Part shown: positions 1-11,800 of the stretch, piece after piece
Layout: the number at the start of each line of letters is the position of its first letter
Position numbering within the stretch: the stretch's first letter is position 1
From: Acanthamoeba castellanii str. Neff
Lineage: Eukaryota; Discosea; Longamoebia; Acanthamoebidae
Assembly: GCF_000313135.1 (NCBI RefSeq)
Contig: NW_004457265.1
Span: forward strand, 39,019 to 103,018
Reading direction: 5' to 3'
Length of the DNA: 64,000 bases
Made by a program: the position numbers and the translations under genes
Notes under the pieces: model-generated
Told to the model about the DNA's origin: nothing
Seen by the model: only the letters and a program-made list of their open reading frames with translations
Databases searched by the model: none

Positions 1-88
1 TATCTCCTCTAGCACACTGGGGCAGTGGTTCCGAGCTTGAGTGCTTTCGGCCTTCTCCTTGTCCTCTCTACACCACTTTGTTGTGCTC

Positions 89-349
89 TCACACAAGCTC
101 CCACCTGGTGTTAAGGCGCCTGTTGAGATCCATCCAGTTGATGGTCATGGGATGGGTCATTGACGTGGGTGACAACTTTATGTCACAGTGGTTCCTCTTC
201 CTTACCTTTGCAGTTGTAGTATTGTTTCTTCTGGGGTTGGTGCAATGATTGTGAAGAGGTGTATCATAGTCCTCCATCTTCTCCTTTCCCTTGGTTATGC
301 TCATCTCTATACTCTTTTGTTGTCCCACAAAACACTGGAAAAAAAACAA
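89..349 (-). CDS. Unidentified short ORF at island edge
   Basis: Open minus-strand frame of at most 86 codons, with an internal Met at MSITKGKEK. It is polar and basic with no recognisable domain. It follows the membrane-protein gene on the same strand within about 30 bases, as expected for the packed gene set seen up to 8.7 kb. It could be a real small gene of that set or the eroded end of a longer one. Little supports it beyond position and strand. Confidence 0.25.
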   Translation of the reverse strand: MFFFQCFVGQQKSIEMSITKGKEKMEDYDTPLHNHCTNPRRNNTTTAKVRKRNHCDIKLSPTSMTHPMTINWMDLNRRLNTRWELV

Positions 350-375
350 AATGACAGCTGAGTGATTGGCTACTG

Positions 376-1526
376 CTACTGTTGTTTACTTGTGCCACTG
401 TTGCCCATTCTTCCAATCTCTGTCATTTCCATATTGTTGCTGAGGTCACTGTTGTTCATAAACTGGTACTGCTCCTTGGGGTACATGCTGTACTTGACTG
501 GCGCGTAGTCCATCCTCCTGGTGACGCAGGAGGAAGTGTACATGGCCACAATGAACATCTGCACTGCTGATCCTATGGTGGCCTGGAGCAGGAAGATGGC
601 CATAAACTGGCTGTAGCATTGGGTGTGCATCATGTTGAGTGGGAGTTGTTTGTTCCCGCTACCCATGCCATTGGTCCCCGTCATGGTGCTGCTGCTCATG
701 CTAACGATGTTAGTTGTACTGTTGGGCTGTAGTATGTCGAGCGGAGGCGATGTGTCCATCAGACACTCCATGGGACTGTTGACTTGATAGTGGGATCTCC
801 AGTGGATTATGCACACCATGAACATGGCCCAATTGATGAAGATGACCAGGCTCACCAGGAAGGTCTTGAGCATGAGCGGCGCGGTGGACTTGTTCAACGA
901 CGGGATCAGGGCAAAGGGGGCCAAGATGACGGTCAGTGCGAAGAAGCCGGCCAGGACCCCGGATGACACTACTATGATGAGCTTGACGTCGACGATCTCC
1001 AGGAAGACGTACTCGATGATGGAAAAGACCACCACCATCGCGTGGGCGATGATCGACAGGAGCGCGATCATATTCCACAGAAAGGAATGGCACGCGCGAC
1101 CCTTGGCCTTGTAGCTCACCTCGCCCGTGTTGAGGTCGACCACGCGTTCCCATCCAGCGGCGCTTGCTGTGGTCCCCCTCTTCACCCTACCAAACACACT
1201 ACCGTCGCGCTGCGTGTAGTAGGCGTCTGATGCATGCGACGCTCCCGCATTGGTTTCAGAGGCCACGGCGGCAGTTACGCCTGATGGGGAGGGTGCACGT
1301 GGTGTCGCAAGGCTGTCGTCATCATTGTGAGAGTACGATGACATGGACGTCGTAGAAGATGAAGACGTTGACCCACGATGATGCCTATTGGGTGTAGGCT
1401 CTTCCACACGCCGTCGCGGGTCATATGAGAAAGGTAAACAGAGTCTGGACCGCCTTCCCCAGCGTGCTCATAGACCTCTCCGTTGACCAGTATGTTGACC
1501 GTTGGAAGCTTCTTTTCCATCGCCAT
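376..1526 (-). pseudogene. Four-helix membrane protein gene, frame broken
   Basis: The longest intact part (1407 down to 376) encodes a Ser/Thr/Pro-rich N-terminal third followed by four hydrophobic segments, for example around LLSIIAHAMVVVFSIIEYVF, then a Gln/Asn/Met-rich tail. A different frame carries a plausible start at 1526 (MAMEKKLPTVNILVNG) that runs into the first one near 1410-1430, so a one- or two-base indel probably separates the true N-terminus from the membrane part. There are no introns. I do not recognise the family; it could be a viral or host orphan membrane protein. It is the last large gene on the strand of the packed island. Confidence 0.45.
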
Positions 1527-1669
1527 GGAGAATTGAAAAAAAAAAAGAGAGAGGGAGATAGCGACTAATTGCCCCTTGTTACTCAACGCTCGCTATGCCG
1601 TTATCAGCCTTTTGTGTGTGCGCGGGGCACATACATATACACGTGCATACATATGTTATTTAGATTTCA

Positions 1670-2910
1670 TTATTGTTGATCATCCTTTGGTTTTCTTTGG
1701 CCTGTCGTTGTTGTGCGTGTGATGAACTCCACCATTACTGCTGGCCATACGCGTAGAATGGTCTCCCAACGAATGGGCGTTTCGGTATCGTCGCCGCCAC
1801 TGGCATCGTGTCGGATGGTGGTATGCAGCAGAAGCGTGCCCGTGCACCTTGTGGTGTTGACGATGGCGGTGATCGGGAACAACGTGGCGCTGCTTGTGGG
1901 AATGCTTGGTAACATGATAGCGACGATGGGGCATCTTTGATTTAATAGGCATCGCTTCGTGAAGAGGACTGAGACTTCTTCGAACAATGCGGGCGACACT
2001 TCCTCCTCGACTTGGACTTCTTGTTCTCTGGTGTTGTCCATCGCCTTCACGTACGCGTTTGTATCGTTCATGACCTTTTCAATGGCTGACGTTATGCTCC
2101 ACACCGTCTCAATGGGTACTCTATAGGCCTTTTCAATAACCTTGGCCACGTCGCTCGGTTCGTTGTCTTCGAAAACCGGTTCGCTCTCGACGCTCTGCTT
2201 CATGATCTCCAGGACCTCCGTCTTTGCGTCTTTCCCACGCTGTTCCTCTTTAGCTCTTCCATTTCGGCCTCGTCTATGTAGATACGATCGGTCTCGTCGT
2301 TGTATTGGACGACGTTGGGATCTTAGAAGGACGTAACCTTGGGTACCGTGTCCAGTCCAATGGTGTCGTTGTTGGTGAGTGCTGTGTAGACCTTGTAGTA
2401 CCTCTGCTGCAAAAGTTTCACAAAGTTGTAGAACCCTGCCGACGGCGTGACCTCTCCTTCACCATCTTCTTGCATGGTGATTTCACCTAGATCGACTTCA
2501 GACCGATCATCATCTTCGTCTTCTTCCTCTTCCTCGTCATCATCTTCCTCTCCACCAGAGGTCGTCGACTGGAGGGGAGGATCGGGTACGTTGGTGTCCT
2601 TTGCACGCATGATCATGTCAAAGGCCACGGCCTTGCCGACTATCTCGTCGAGTCTGCTTATCATGGCTAACATCGACCCGTTTGTCATGTTCTTGAAGTC
2701 CTCCAGTTGCTTGCTTATCTCCCGGATCTTTGCGACCAGCTGCTTGTTGGCGTCCTTCAACCGAACGACCTCTAAGAGCGTTCTGTCGTGCGTCTCGTTG
2801 ATCTCAATGTACGCAGCAAGCATTTCGACGTCGTTTTGGTTGCCCATCGCGCGGGTGCATGAACGAATAGTCGCCCTCAAGGGTGCTTGTAGCAGTTGCT
2901 CCGCCTTCAT
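1670..2910 (-). pseudogene. Coiled-coil/acidic protein gene, broken by stop and frameshift
   Basis: The first part (2910 to 2323) encodes a Leu/Lys/Glu-rich probable coiled coil (residues about 40-90) and a long Asp/Glu run. It ends in a TAA at 2323, but the same frame stays open and protein-like for about 30 further codons (DPNVVQYNDETDRIYIDEAE). The frame then shifts, and the second part (2203 to 1670) continues with another acidic, helix-rich stretch. I read this as one gene of about 410 codons with one stop and at least one indel. Its start ATG overlaps the TGA of the upstream gene in an alternative frame (ATGA), a compact arrangement unlike the intron-rich host genes. Family unknown. Confidence 0.4.
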
Positions 2911-3913
2911 CTAGCCGATTTCCCCTTTGCAGTGGACTCATCCACGGGGTCCCGTACTGCAGAGGCGTTGGCAGGTCAAACACGCGGGCCTTCTCTCTGT
3001 CAGTTTTGGTTTGCGACTCGATCCCTTGTATGACGTGCTCGTCCACCTTCATGTAGCCCCAAACTCCGATATAGCCCAGAATGCTGTATTTCCCCTCTTC
3101 ACTGATGGCGTCTACCCGCTTCGTCGACCTGGTGCCGGTCAGGAAAACGTTGTGCGCCAGGGATACCATCTTGATGACCAGCTTCTTGCACGTTTCCATG
3201 AATGTCCTTCTCAGGATGTGCCCTGGCATGAGAGTTGCAATGATGACCGTCTTGATGGTGGACGCCTTGCTCAAGGAGTGCGATGTCGAGCCCGAGAAGA
3301 TGAGGCCTACGATTTCGTTGAGCGCAAAGGCAAAGGGGTTGTAATTGTAATCATTCTCGCCGATAAAGACAGCGTTGGTCTTGTCCGTGACCTCCAGAGA
3401 CCTCCATGACGTTTGTCCGGGCGTGGTTATCGCGTCACGGTCCACGACCCCGAGCCTGTCCGCGTACTTGGTGACAATGTTGTGCGACTGTGCAACATCG
3501 ACATCGAAACCGATGAGGAGTACGCCGGACTGTATGGCCGCGTAGGCCCACACGTAGAGCGAAAGGTTCACCAGGGTGCTCCACAGAAGAACCTCGCCCC
3601 CGTTCTCATGTACGTCTTTCATGGTAAATGCAGATATGTGGCCGATGGCGCTGTCCACCTTACCAGTATCAACTCCATTGCCGCCCTTGCGATGCATGAA
3701 TTCAGCCGCGAGGAGGCTGATGACCTTGGACACGCTCAGATGAGCCTGTTCTATGTGGGCCATGCACTCAGACGGGGGCACACCATCGTGTCGCTCCTTC
3801 ATGCTGAAGAGGACTTCCAACCATATCAAACCCAGTGACCAGGACAAGAGCAACGGGACACGCTCAGCGTAGCCTTTGGTAAGGCGAGTGACAAACTCAT
3901 TCCCATTGATCAT
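2804..3913 (-). CDS. Unidentified intronless protein of the packed island
   Basis: Intronless frame of 369 codons starting MINGNEFVTRLTKGYAER, with several moderately hydrophobic stretches in the first half but no clear signal peptide. Its start lies only about 10 bases after the TAA of the upstream acidic-tail gene. Near the 3' end an alternative frame (after about 2960) stops at a TGA that overlaps the next gene's ATG. The annotated C-terminus (Arg-rich, ending NACCVH) may therefore be a frameshift artefact, with the true end near 2911. No family recognised. It is the least damaged member of the island. Confidence 0.4.
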   Translation of the reverse strand: MINGNEFVTRLTKGYAERVPLLLSWSLGLIWLEVLFSMKERHDGVPPSECMAHIEQAHLSVSKVISLLAAEFMHRKGGNGVDTGKVDSAIGHISAFTMKDVHENGGEVLLWSTLVNLSLYVWAYAAIQSGVLLIGFDVDVAQSHNIVTKYADRLGVVDRDAITTPGQTSWRSLEVTDKTNAVFIGENDYNYNPFAFALNEIVGLIFSGSTSHSLSKASTIKTVIIATLMPGHILRRTFMETCKKLVIKMVSLAHNVFLTGTRSTKRVDAISEEGKYSILGYIGVWGYMKVDEHVIQGIESQTKTDREKARVFDLPTPLQYGTPWMSPLQRGNRLDEGGATATSTLEGDYSFMHPRDGQPKRRRNACCVH

Positions 3914-3922
3914 ATCAGGTCC

Positions 3923-5743
3923 TTAATAGAGATCCTCGATGGAAGTGTCCAGTTCGGATGATTCTTCTCTTTCCTTTTCTGCCTCCTCCTCGTTTTCATC
4001 TTCACCTTCTTCATTCAACCGTTCATCGTCTTCTTCTTCTTCCTCTCCCTCTCCCTCCTCCTCCTCTTCAGATGTTGTCTCGTCCTCCTCCTCATCTTCA
4101 GATCCATTGGTTCATCATATGCATGCATTTCAATCAGTTCTTCCAGTGCCGTCATCTGAGGCAAACCCAATGGAGTCTCTACATGAGATGATGCAACGAC
4201 TCCATTCGCCCTCAGCACGTCATCCGGTCTGGTGTAAGGGGCTGGCAACCGGTCAAATAGATCACCGTCCAACGCATAGGTAAAACTGGTGCCTCCAAAC
4301 ATGAGGAGGCCATTAAAGACTGCCCTCTCCATGGAAGAGTTGCTCCCCTCTTCCACCGTTGGCTTCAGCGGTCCGTTGGCCCTAGCCTCCCTGATCACGT
4401 TCTTCACATGTGTGGCGTTGGGAGTGGGCTTGTCTCCCAGCACCCATGAAAGGTTCGTCATGTAGTGTTTGAGGCCAGTGTGGATGTTGTGGAAGGCCCT
4501 GTCCAGCAACTTGACGGCAGGGAATGAGGTGTTTGATTTGCCTCCTCCTTCATTGCTGTGGCTCGCCCTCACCCAGTAATCCATGGGTGAGCTAAACATG
4601 GAGAGTTGGGTCCCTATGAGCGTTTGGTATATGCGCAAATGGGCAAACACACGCTTGACCATATGCGCCCACATCTCCCTGGCCAACTCCATGACAGTTG
4701 CCATGATCTTTGCATGCAGGCCTTCATTCACAAGGATCTTGTCAGTTATGGTGTCCCTGGTCGAGCTCCTCGCCTTCTCATCTTTGTTGACCATCATGTG
4801 ATAGATGATATGGCAATCAAGCAAAGGCCTCCCATTCTGTGAGCCCAGACCTGTGAACGTTCCCAGCATGGTGTATCTGATGTAGTACCTGGACCTAATT
4901 GTCCCCATCATTGTGTTAGGCCTTGCTGCTGCCAACCACTCGCCAAGGTCTATGGGGTCATTGATTTTGTCTGTCATGTTGTGAAACACGATCCTGCATG
5001 CATCCTCCACCAGAGGGATGTTCTTGGTGAGAATGGTGAGGTCACTCCTTCAGTGCTCACCAACATACAAAACCAATGTACACATCTCAGCTCACTGATG
5101 TATGAAACCAACGTACATGTCTTGGCACTGGGAGACTGTCCCCTCACTTTCATGTCAATGCTTATGAGGAGTGTGATCATCCTGGAGAGGTACTTCCAGT
5201 TTTCTGTGCTTTCCAGATTGTTCTGCTGTCCTCTGTAGGGAGCATGGCCAACCACAACAGGTTGCCTTGGCAGAATCCATTGTTCATCACCTTCTCCACA
5301 GTGAATCCTGTTGAGTCCTCCTCCTCGCCCCTATCACTCGCATGCCTACCGTGGATGTAAACAAAGTTGGGGATGTAGGCCAACGTTGGTTCATACATGT
5401 GCATAAACGTTTTAATATAATCTGGACCAGCCTTTGCGAGGACTTGCCTTTTGCCCAGGGCGATGGCCTTTGCCATAACACTGTTGAAAAAGCCCTGGTC
5501 ATCCATGACCTTCCTCACAGGAGCACATCCTAAACCCCCTCTTCCTGCTGTTGGAGGACAGTTGGTCACTTCCATTCTCTCTCTATTGGACGAGGATGAC
5601 AGAAAAAAACAATGCTTTTGTTGTGCTTGCTGGCTGGGGACTTCACCACCGCAAATGATAGCTATTACTAGTGACAAGGATTTTATACGCACCAACTTTA
5701 CATGCTGCCTCCGATTTTGTTTTTCTTGGCACACTTCAAACAA
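3923..5743 (-). pseudogene. Large island gene with acidic tail, several frame breaks
   Basis: Three protein-like frames follow one another on the minus strand. They are 5743-5177 (possible start at 5575, MEVTNCPPTAGRG), 5255 to about 5045, and about 5043 to 4100. After about 4110 the frame shifts again into a Glu/Asp-rich tail ending in TAA at 3923. Composition reads smoothly across the breaks, so this is most simply one gene of about 550-600 codons with three indels. The central part is rich in Met, His and aromatic residues. The tail is almost entirely acidic. No introns and no family that I can name. A structural protein of a large DNA virus is one guess; nothing in the sequence proves it. 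Confidence 0.4.
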
Positions 5744-6075
5744 AGAGCATATTTGTGCCGAATAGGTAAGGCCTTGTTGAAATCGTATGGCTTTGTCGCG
5801 ATGATGCCTGCCAAAACCAACAAGTAGGAACAGAGAAGAGTCCTCTGATGGTAGTTGTAGTGAGTTGAGGGAGGGGCCTCCAACTAATCTGCAACGTGTG
5901 AGTTAAACCACCGTCAGAACAATCACCTGACTTTGCAAGGTCACAGTGAAGACCTATAAAAAGATTGCTTGGCAGAAGGGAGGAGGTAATCCAGGACCAG
6001 CACTCCACGCACGTCTTGCGGCAGTGTGCGGCTGTAGTGTGGCGAATTGTGGCGGGGTAGACACAATGTGCCAGG

Positions 6076-6085
6076 TATAAAAGAG
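6076..6085 (+). promoter_or_regulatory. TATA box for the 8-cysteine secreted protein gene
   Basis: TATAAAAGAG lies about 60 bases before the ATG at 6141, a normal TATA-to-start distance for a short 5' leader. A second TATAAAAAG lies at about 5956. An AATAAA at 6548-6553 fits the 3' end of the same unit. Confidence 0.6.
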
Positions 6086-6140
6086 TCGCGCCAGAACGCC
6101 TTTTCCAGCCACAACAACATCAACTGACACCGCCACTACG

Positions 6141-6474
6141 ATGAACAAGCCGTTTGCTATTCCACTGACTGTAGCTGTCTTTGCATGCCTGGCAGTGACG
6201 CTCTGGTAACTAAGGACTCCTTTCTTCTCATACTGACAAGCCTATAGTAACCCTTATTATTGGTCTTCCCAGTGCGGCGGATACCCCGCATGGAGCTTGT
6301 TGCTGCACTGGCTGCCAAGCCTCCCCCTTCTTCGCCGGCTCCCCCAATGTCTTTCTCGCCTTTACGCCGCAGGGGCGGCACTCTTGTTCCTTTATTTGCG
6401 TGGACCACCATCTATTCTGCACTGGCGGGCATGTGGCTCTATCGCCCGAGCAGTGCATGCCAGGTCAGCGCTAA
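6141..6474 (+). CDS. Small secreted 8-cysteine protein (two exons)
   Basis: Exons 6141-6205 and 6273-6474 (intron GTAACT...CCCAG) give 88 residues, 267 bases with stop. Residues 1 to about 23 are a clear signal peptide (MNKPFAIPLTVAVFACLAV). The mature part has eight cysteines: a CCC-X2-C cluster just after the cleavage region, then single Cys in HSC, FIC, LFC and EQC. A TATA box and polyadenylation signal bracket it. It sits between broken island genes but has an intron and its own promoter, so it looks like a host gene. The eight-Cys count recalls the 8-Cys domains of Acanthamoeba Leo cyst-wall lectins, but I cannot align it from memory. A disulfide-rich peptide of another kind is equally possible. 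Confidence 0.6.
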
Positions 6475-6583
6475 GGGGGCACGGAGTGCAAGCAGGAGGA
6501 GGCAGCTTCGCTCACAACCGCAAGGCGCTCTGCTCGTGCGGACGGACAATAAAAAGTTTATGATGTTATTCGTTTGGTTGACA

Positions 6584-8688
6584 TCATATGGGGGAGGAGG
6601 AGGAGGAGGAGGAGAACATATAGGACATCAGAGAAGACATGAGCACGACTGGTGAATTCTGTGATGCCATATTGCTGCTACCGACATGGGGCGATCCATG
6701 ATGTGCAGGGGAAGAGATGGCAACACAAGCCGCATGATCCGTGTGCAGGTCGCACATGTTGACGACAACCGACGACAACGTTCGTACGTCGTCAAACACG
6801 ACAACGCGTCGGAAACCAGCCACATGTGCGTTTACGTGATCGTAACGCGACGACGACGTAGACTTTGGACCTTTCCTACTAGAGGGATTGGTCGCAAGTG
6901 CGCCGCGCTCGGTGTTCATGCGCACGACTCTTCTCCTCATGGTGGCGGCGACTTTCGGTGCGGGAGTCAGGTGCGGACCGGCAAGGCGAGCCACTATGTG
7001 GATGAAGCACTCTCTCCCCTCTTTGATCTGGTCTTGGGGCATGATGATTCCGTGGTGCCTTTGCTGTTGCTGTCCGTGCTGTCGGTCGGCGAGGTAGTGG
7101 TAGCCGCAGTCGGGTCCTATCCCTGTGAGCTGTCCTATGAGCTCAGCGGTGCCAGGCCTCGGGTATGAGAGCTCGACGAGGACGCCGCACTTGGCGCAGA
7201 GGGCGTGCCACTTGCCGTTAGCGATCCTCACGCACCTGCCGATCATGTCCATCTTCCTCAGAGGGCGTTGGCACTTGTTCAGGGCGCACTGAGGTCGGCC
7301 CGTGATGGCGTCCATCTTGTAGTTGGTCATCCACATGAGCGGGGTGTCGTTCTTCTTCTTGGTGTAGGCCGTCACGTGTTCGGCCCATGCGCCGCACGTG
7401 CAGTAGCGCACCACGCCCACGTCGTCCGGCGTCTCCTGCCACGGCATGACGCGAAAGAGCCTGCGCCTGGCCTCCACCTGGCGCAGGGCGACGTCTCCCG
7501 TGAGCGCCACCTGGCCAAAGCCCCTCTTCCGGTAGACGGTCCTCGTGAAGACGAGCGAGATGATCAGGTCGCGTTGGCAGCTGCCTCGCATGCGTTCGAT
7601 GCTGTCGACGATGGAGTTGTAGGGCATGCTGGAAAGCTCGTACGACTCAAAGAGAGAGGCCAGCTCGCGCGATCCCTCACGGCTCATGACCCCCAGCTCC
7701 CCGAGCATCCGTATGGCCAATTGGAAGCTGCCCCTGTCGCTCGGGTCCTTGGAGGTCACGAAGCGCGCCAGGTTCCTCGCGATGCCGGCGTTTCTCCTCG
7801 CTCTTTCGTCGTCTCCTTCGAACGGACCCATAACATCAAACAGGCCCATGCGCACGTACGCCTTCGTCCTTCCCTGGAGCATCATGTCGTACACGACCAG
7901 CCCGGCCTTCTCCATGTGCGCTGCGTCGTCGGGCGAGTGTGCATGCACGATGCCGATTTTCCTGGCCGCTCGCTCCACGAACACGGAATCGTGTTTGACC
8001 ACCCACGAGGCAGCGGTGGAAGAGAAAACGTCCTCGAAGGTGCCCTTTGAAAGCTTGGTGATGTGGGTATGCGCCAGCTTGCACGCGTTCACACACACGG
8101 CTTCGATGCGTGCGAGCGCGGACGAAGCGTCGGGCGACCTGGAGATGACGTCGCGCACGGCGTCCATGGTCGAGCGCGAGTGCCTCTCGTGTTCGGACTG
8201 CTCGTGAGGCGTGTACTCCATGAGGACGTCACGCAGCGGGTGACAGTGCGACAGCTGGTGTACGTAGAACTCCTTCATCGCGCAGTAGACCAGTTTCTGA
8301 TTCTCGCCTATCCACGTGGTGAGGTTCGTGTCGTGCGTCTGCGAGATGAACAGGTGGTCCGTGCGCAGGCGCATGCGCTTGTCAAACGGCGGACGCACGC
8401 GGCAGTGGGGGTAGATGCCCATGAAGCTGGGTGCACGATGTCCCTCACGAGGGCCGAAACGACTCTTGACTTGTATATCTTCCTGCATATGATGGACGAG
8501 GTGTTCCTTATCTGGCACTTGTGCGGCTGGGTCTTGCACATGAAGAGGTGGGTGAGGGTGGCGACGATGTCCATGTCCGACCCAGGTCGCTTGATGTTGC
8601 GCCACACCGACGTCGTGGGCAGGAGGCCGGTCATGTCCGGCAACTCGTCTGCCGTCATGCATTTCCACCACCTCGGCACGGATGCCAT
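6584..8688 (-). pseudogene. Large Cys/His-cluster protein gene, one frameshift
   Basis: The N-terminal part starts at 8688 (MASVPRWWKCMTADELP) in one frame and passes near 8435 into the long frame that runs to 6584; a one-base indel there joins them, about 700 codons in total. The middle is alpha-helical and Arg-rich. Around 7150-7420 there is a likely metal-binding region with CTCG, CALNKC and CAKCG motifs and a later CGYH. The C-terminus is Ser-rich. There are no introns over 2.1 kb, unlike nearby host genes. It converges on the 8-cysteine gene, whose AATAAA lies about 30 bases beyond the stop. I do not recognise the family. A zinc-binding nucleic-acid or capsid-associated protein is possible. 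Confidence 0.45.
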
Positions 8689-8869
8689 GAAAAGGACGCT
8701 CCCCTCTCTTGCCGCCGCCACCGCTCCTCCTCCCCCGCCTGCACCTTTTCCTACTACCACCTGTATAGCCACAGCCACAGGAGAGTGATCCGCTCCAGTG
8801 GCGACACCGTTGAGCACGTCTGCGTCAAGAACCGTGATCCTGCTGGGTGTAAGGATGAGGTCAATGTGT

Positions 8870-11800
8870 TTGTGGACTATGGCAGGACGGTGGAACAGGG
8901 CTCACAGGGCAGGGCTAGAGTTCAGCAAGTTGGTGCTGTTGGATTGGTTGAGAAAACACATTATATGTGCAGCACACTCACAATTGATTGCCTCCAAGGG
9001 TGACCTTACCCTGACTGGTGTGGCTTTTTCAAGTTTGTGCCAGCTGAACTTGATAGTGTTGGTGTGTGTAACCCAAAAGGAGTCTTGAAGATGGCTCCCA
9101 GGGCAGATGAGGGCATTGAGTTCAGGGCACAGGCAGAAGTTAGTGACGTTACTATTATCCATTGCTGTGGGTGCTGCATTGAAATTATGTCCCACCCCTT
9201 TTTGTAACATTCATGGATGACAGGGGTGAGGCATGCATGGATCCATTTGTTAGTTTTTGCAAGCCCCTCTGTGGGGGCATATACATTGAGCACACATATG
9301 GGCACACCACTGGCAGACAGTGATATCACCATAAGATGACTGTTGGGATGTGAGGTCCCAGAGTTGTCATGTTTAAGCACCTTGTGCACCCAGATATATC
9401 AGGCCACTGAGGGGGGCACTAGGATGGCCAGGCCTCCTGTGGTGTAGGTTCAGGAGCTGTTGATAGCCATCTTTTTAGAGTCAAACTGTGCCTGTGAGAT
9501 GTGTCCTTCATGAAGCTGGTGATCAAGTTTGGAGAGCTGGACCGCAGTTTGCTTGGCATGTAGGGTGGGCGTGGATGGGGAGTTGAAGTGGATGTTGTTG
9601 GTGAGCTGGCAATGGATATGGTCCTCCATACCCACCTCAGCGTCGCACAGAAGGCCTGTTTCTTGAACTAGCACAATGTGCCACCCATGTTTTGACATGA
9701 GCCAGTTTACCATGTCCAAATGAGCTGGTGAATGGGTGATGTTGATGGAGACTAGGTTCAGAACACCACCAGTGACCATGATGGGCAAGATGGTGTCTCC
9801 AGTGGCGTTGTCCAAGTCAGTGCAGGCAGCCCCTACTCCCAGGGGGAAGAGCCCAATGGGCAAGATTGTGAGCAGCAGTAGGAGGGGTTGTGGGGAGGTG
9901 ACCATGTGGGCCTGAGCATAGTACATGCAGTGTTTGTGAGCAGGATGATTGAGAAACCAAAGTGGGGGATGACCAACCTGGTCCACAGGGGGTACACAAG
10001 GTGGGGGGGTATTGGGGGCAAGCCCACAGCCACAGCCTCTGCCAGTTGAGTGTACTTGGCAATGCAGAGTCATTGTGGGCCTTCCATTCAGCTTGGAGCT
10101 GTTGGGGCTGGGTCTCAGCAGATCTATTAGCATGCTTGCATTGATCAGTGGCATGGGCCTTGACCTCAGCTTCCTGTTCCTCTGCTGACTTGGTGTGGAC
10201 CATGGAGATGACCTTACTGTTGAAATGTTTGGTGCCTGTATATGAAGGTCACAGTGGAGTGTGAGGATAAAAAGGAGGGGGTGGTGGAGGGTGGGGCAAA
10301 CCACTGAGTGTGAGAGTGTTATGGAGGCCACTGGGAGACACAAACTTGATGAGCATCCATGGAGCATACCTGCTGTCCAGTAGCTTGCTGAAGTGGGAGT
10401 TGAGTACTGCTCCACATTTCACAGCAAAGAATCCAACTATGGCCATGTGGGAGGAGGTGGTGGCCAGGTTTTGAATGTAGACCCTATGTCCCACGCCAGA
10501 GCCAAAGACATCAAGCCAGGGCCCTACCATGAGTTCCTTGCCCAGGACTAGAACAGAGCAGAGGGCACAGACAGCTTCAGCTACACACAGTCCTCAACAA
10601 GTAGCTGCCAGGTGCCCAGTACAATCATAGCAAGCAACACCTGGCAGGGTTCAATGATGATGTCATGGGTAGCAACATAACTGATGATGCTTTGGAGGTC
10701 AACCCATACAGCAACTCCCTTGCCCACACAGATGGCAATCTTGGTCTTCTCAAGGGATGGGACAAAAGGACCTACAGAGATCTGACCTGGACCATCCCAC
10801 AGGGGAAAGATGCATGTGGCCAGTGCATCAACATCACCTTCCAGAACATCAACTGCCACTGTGGAGGACTCCAGGTCAAAGGGCATGTCATCCTGCCTGA
10901 TGGGGAGCCCCATGCCCTGAATCTTCATCACAACAAGCACATACTCCATAGCCAAGACGCCAGTAATGAGGATAACATGACAGTCACCAAGGTTGTGGCT
11001 GAGGTTGGTGTCCTCATTGAAGTTGTCCATTGAGTCTTCTGAATCAACTTCCTTGATGTTGTTGGTGAGCTGCTTGAATGAGTTATCAGGGCGGTGGTGC
11101 TTGAGGAGTGGGCCTTGCATGATGTACTGGGATGGGTTAAGTAGTGGGCTGGGAGGGATAATGTGATGCACAGGAGGCCAGGAGAAAGTACCAACTCACT
11201 GTCTATTGGGCCTGGGACAAGACCCCCCACTAGCCAATCTGTGTGTTGTCTAAGTTGGAGCTTGTATGAGTGGGGTTGGAAGGATGGGGTGGAAGTGTGG
11301 AGTAACAGGGTGAGGCCATTTTCTCTGAAGGGGAGGAGAGTGGTGTGTGGGGGGCAGAGGGGGGGCAGAGATAGGTGGGAATGAAGGGGGGGTATAGGGG
11401 TAGCATACACCGCACCACTTCTTCATGTACTCTGCTGATGCTCAGGGACTTGGTGGGGAGGGATGGGTGCTGAGCAGACATATCTAGTAGTGGAGGTGTG
11501 ATTTGGAGTGGGGTTGGGGGGAAAATATTTATGTTGGGTGGTGGGAATTGAGGGTGAAATGGGACAAGATTGTGTAGATCTGGTGGAGTGAGCAGGACAG
11601 TAGGGGATAGGGGAACAGAGACCATGGAAGGTTGAGGCTGATGGGTAATGGCTGTCAGTAGCCAGGGAGGATGGAGAGCTATAAATTAAAAAATGGAATG
11701 TTTGATGATTGCAATGAATGAGGGCGTGGAAGCCCATGGCTAGTGGGTTACAGCTGCTAGTAGCCAAGGTACCACGTAGGGGGGGTGTACCATGAATAAA

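Noticed and set aside
3939..4283. Ser-rich plus-strand frame
   Set aside because: It is the antisense of the Glu/Asp-rich tail of the minus-strand island gene; Ser runs arise from reading GAA/GAG repeats backwards.
1..8770. Assignment of the island to a named virus family (for example giant viruses of amoebae or mirus-type viruses)
   Set aside because: No hallmark capsid, polymerase, ATPase or terminase motif could be read, so naming a family would be guesswork.
10665..11033. Plus-strand frame with His/Asn-rich product
   Set aside because: Antisense of the retroelement ORF1 remnant; the minus strand is the coherent coding direction.
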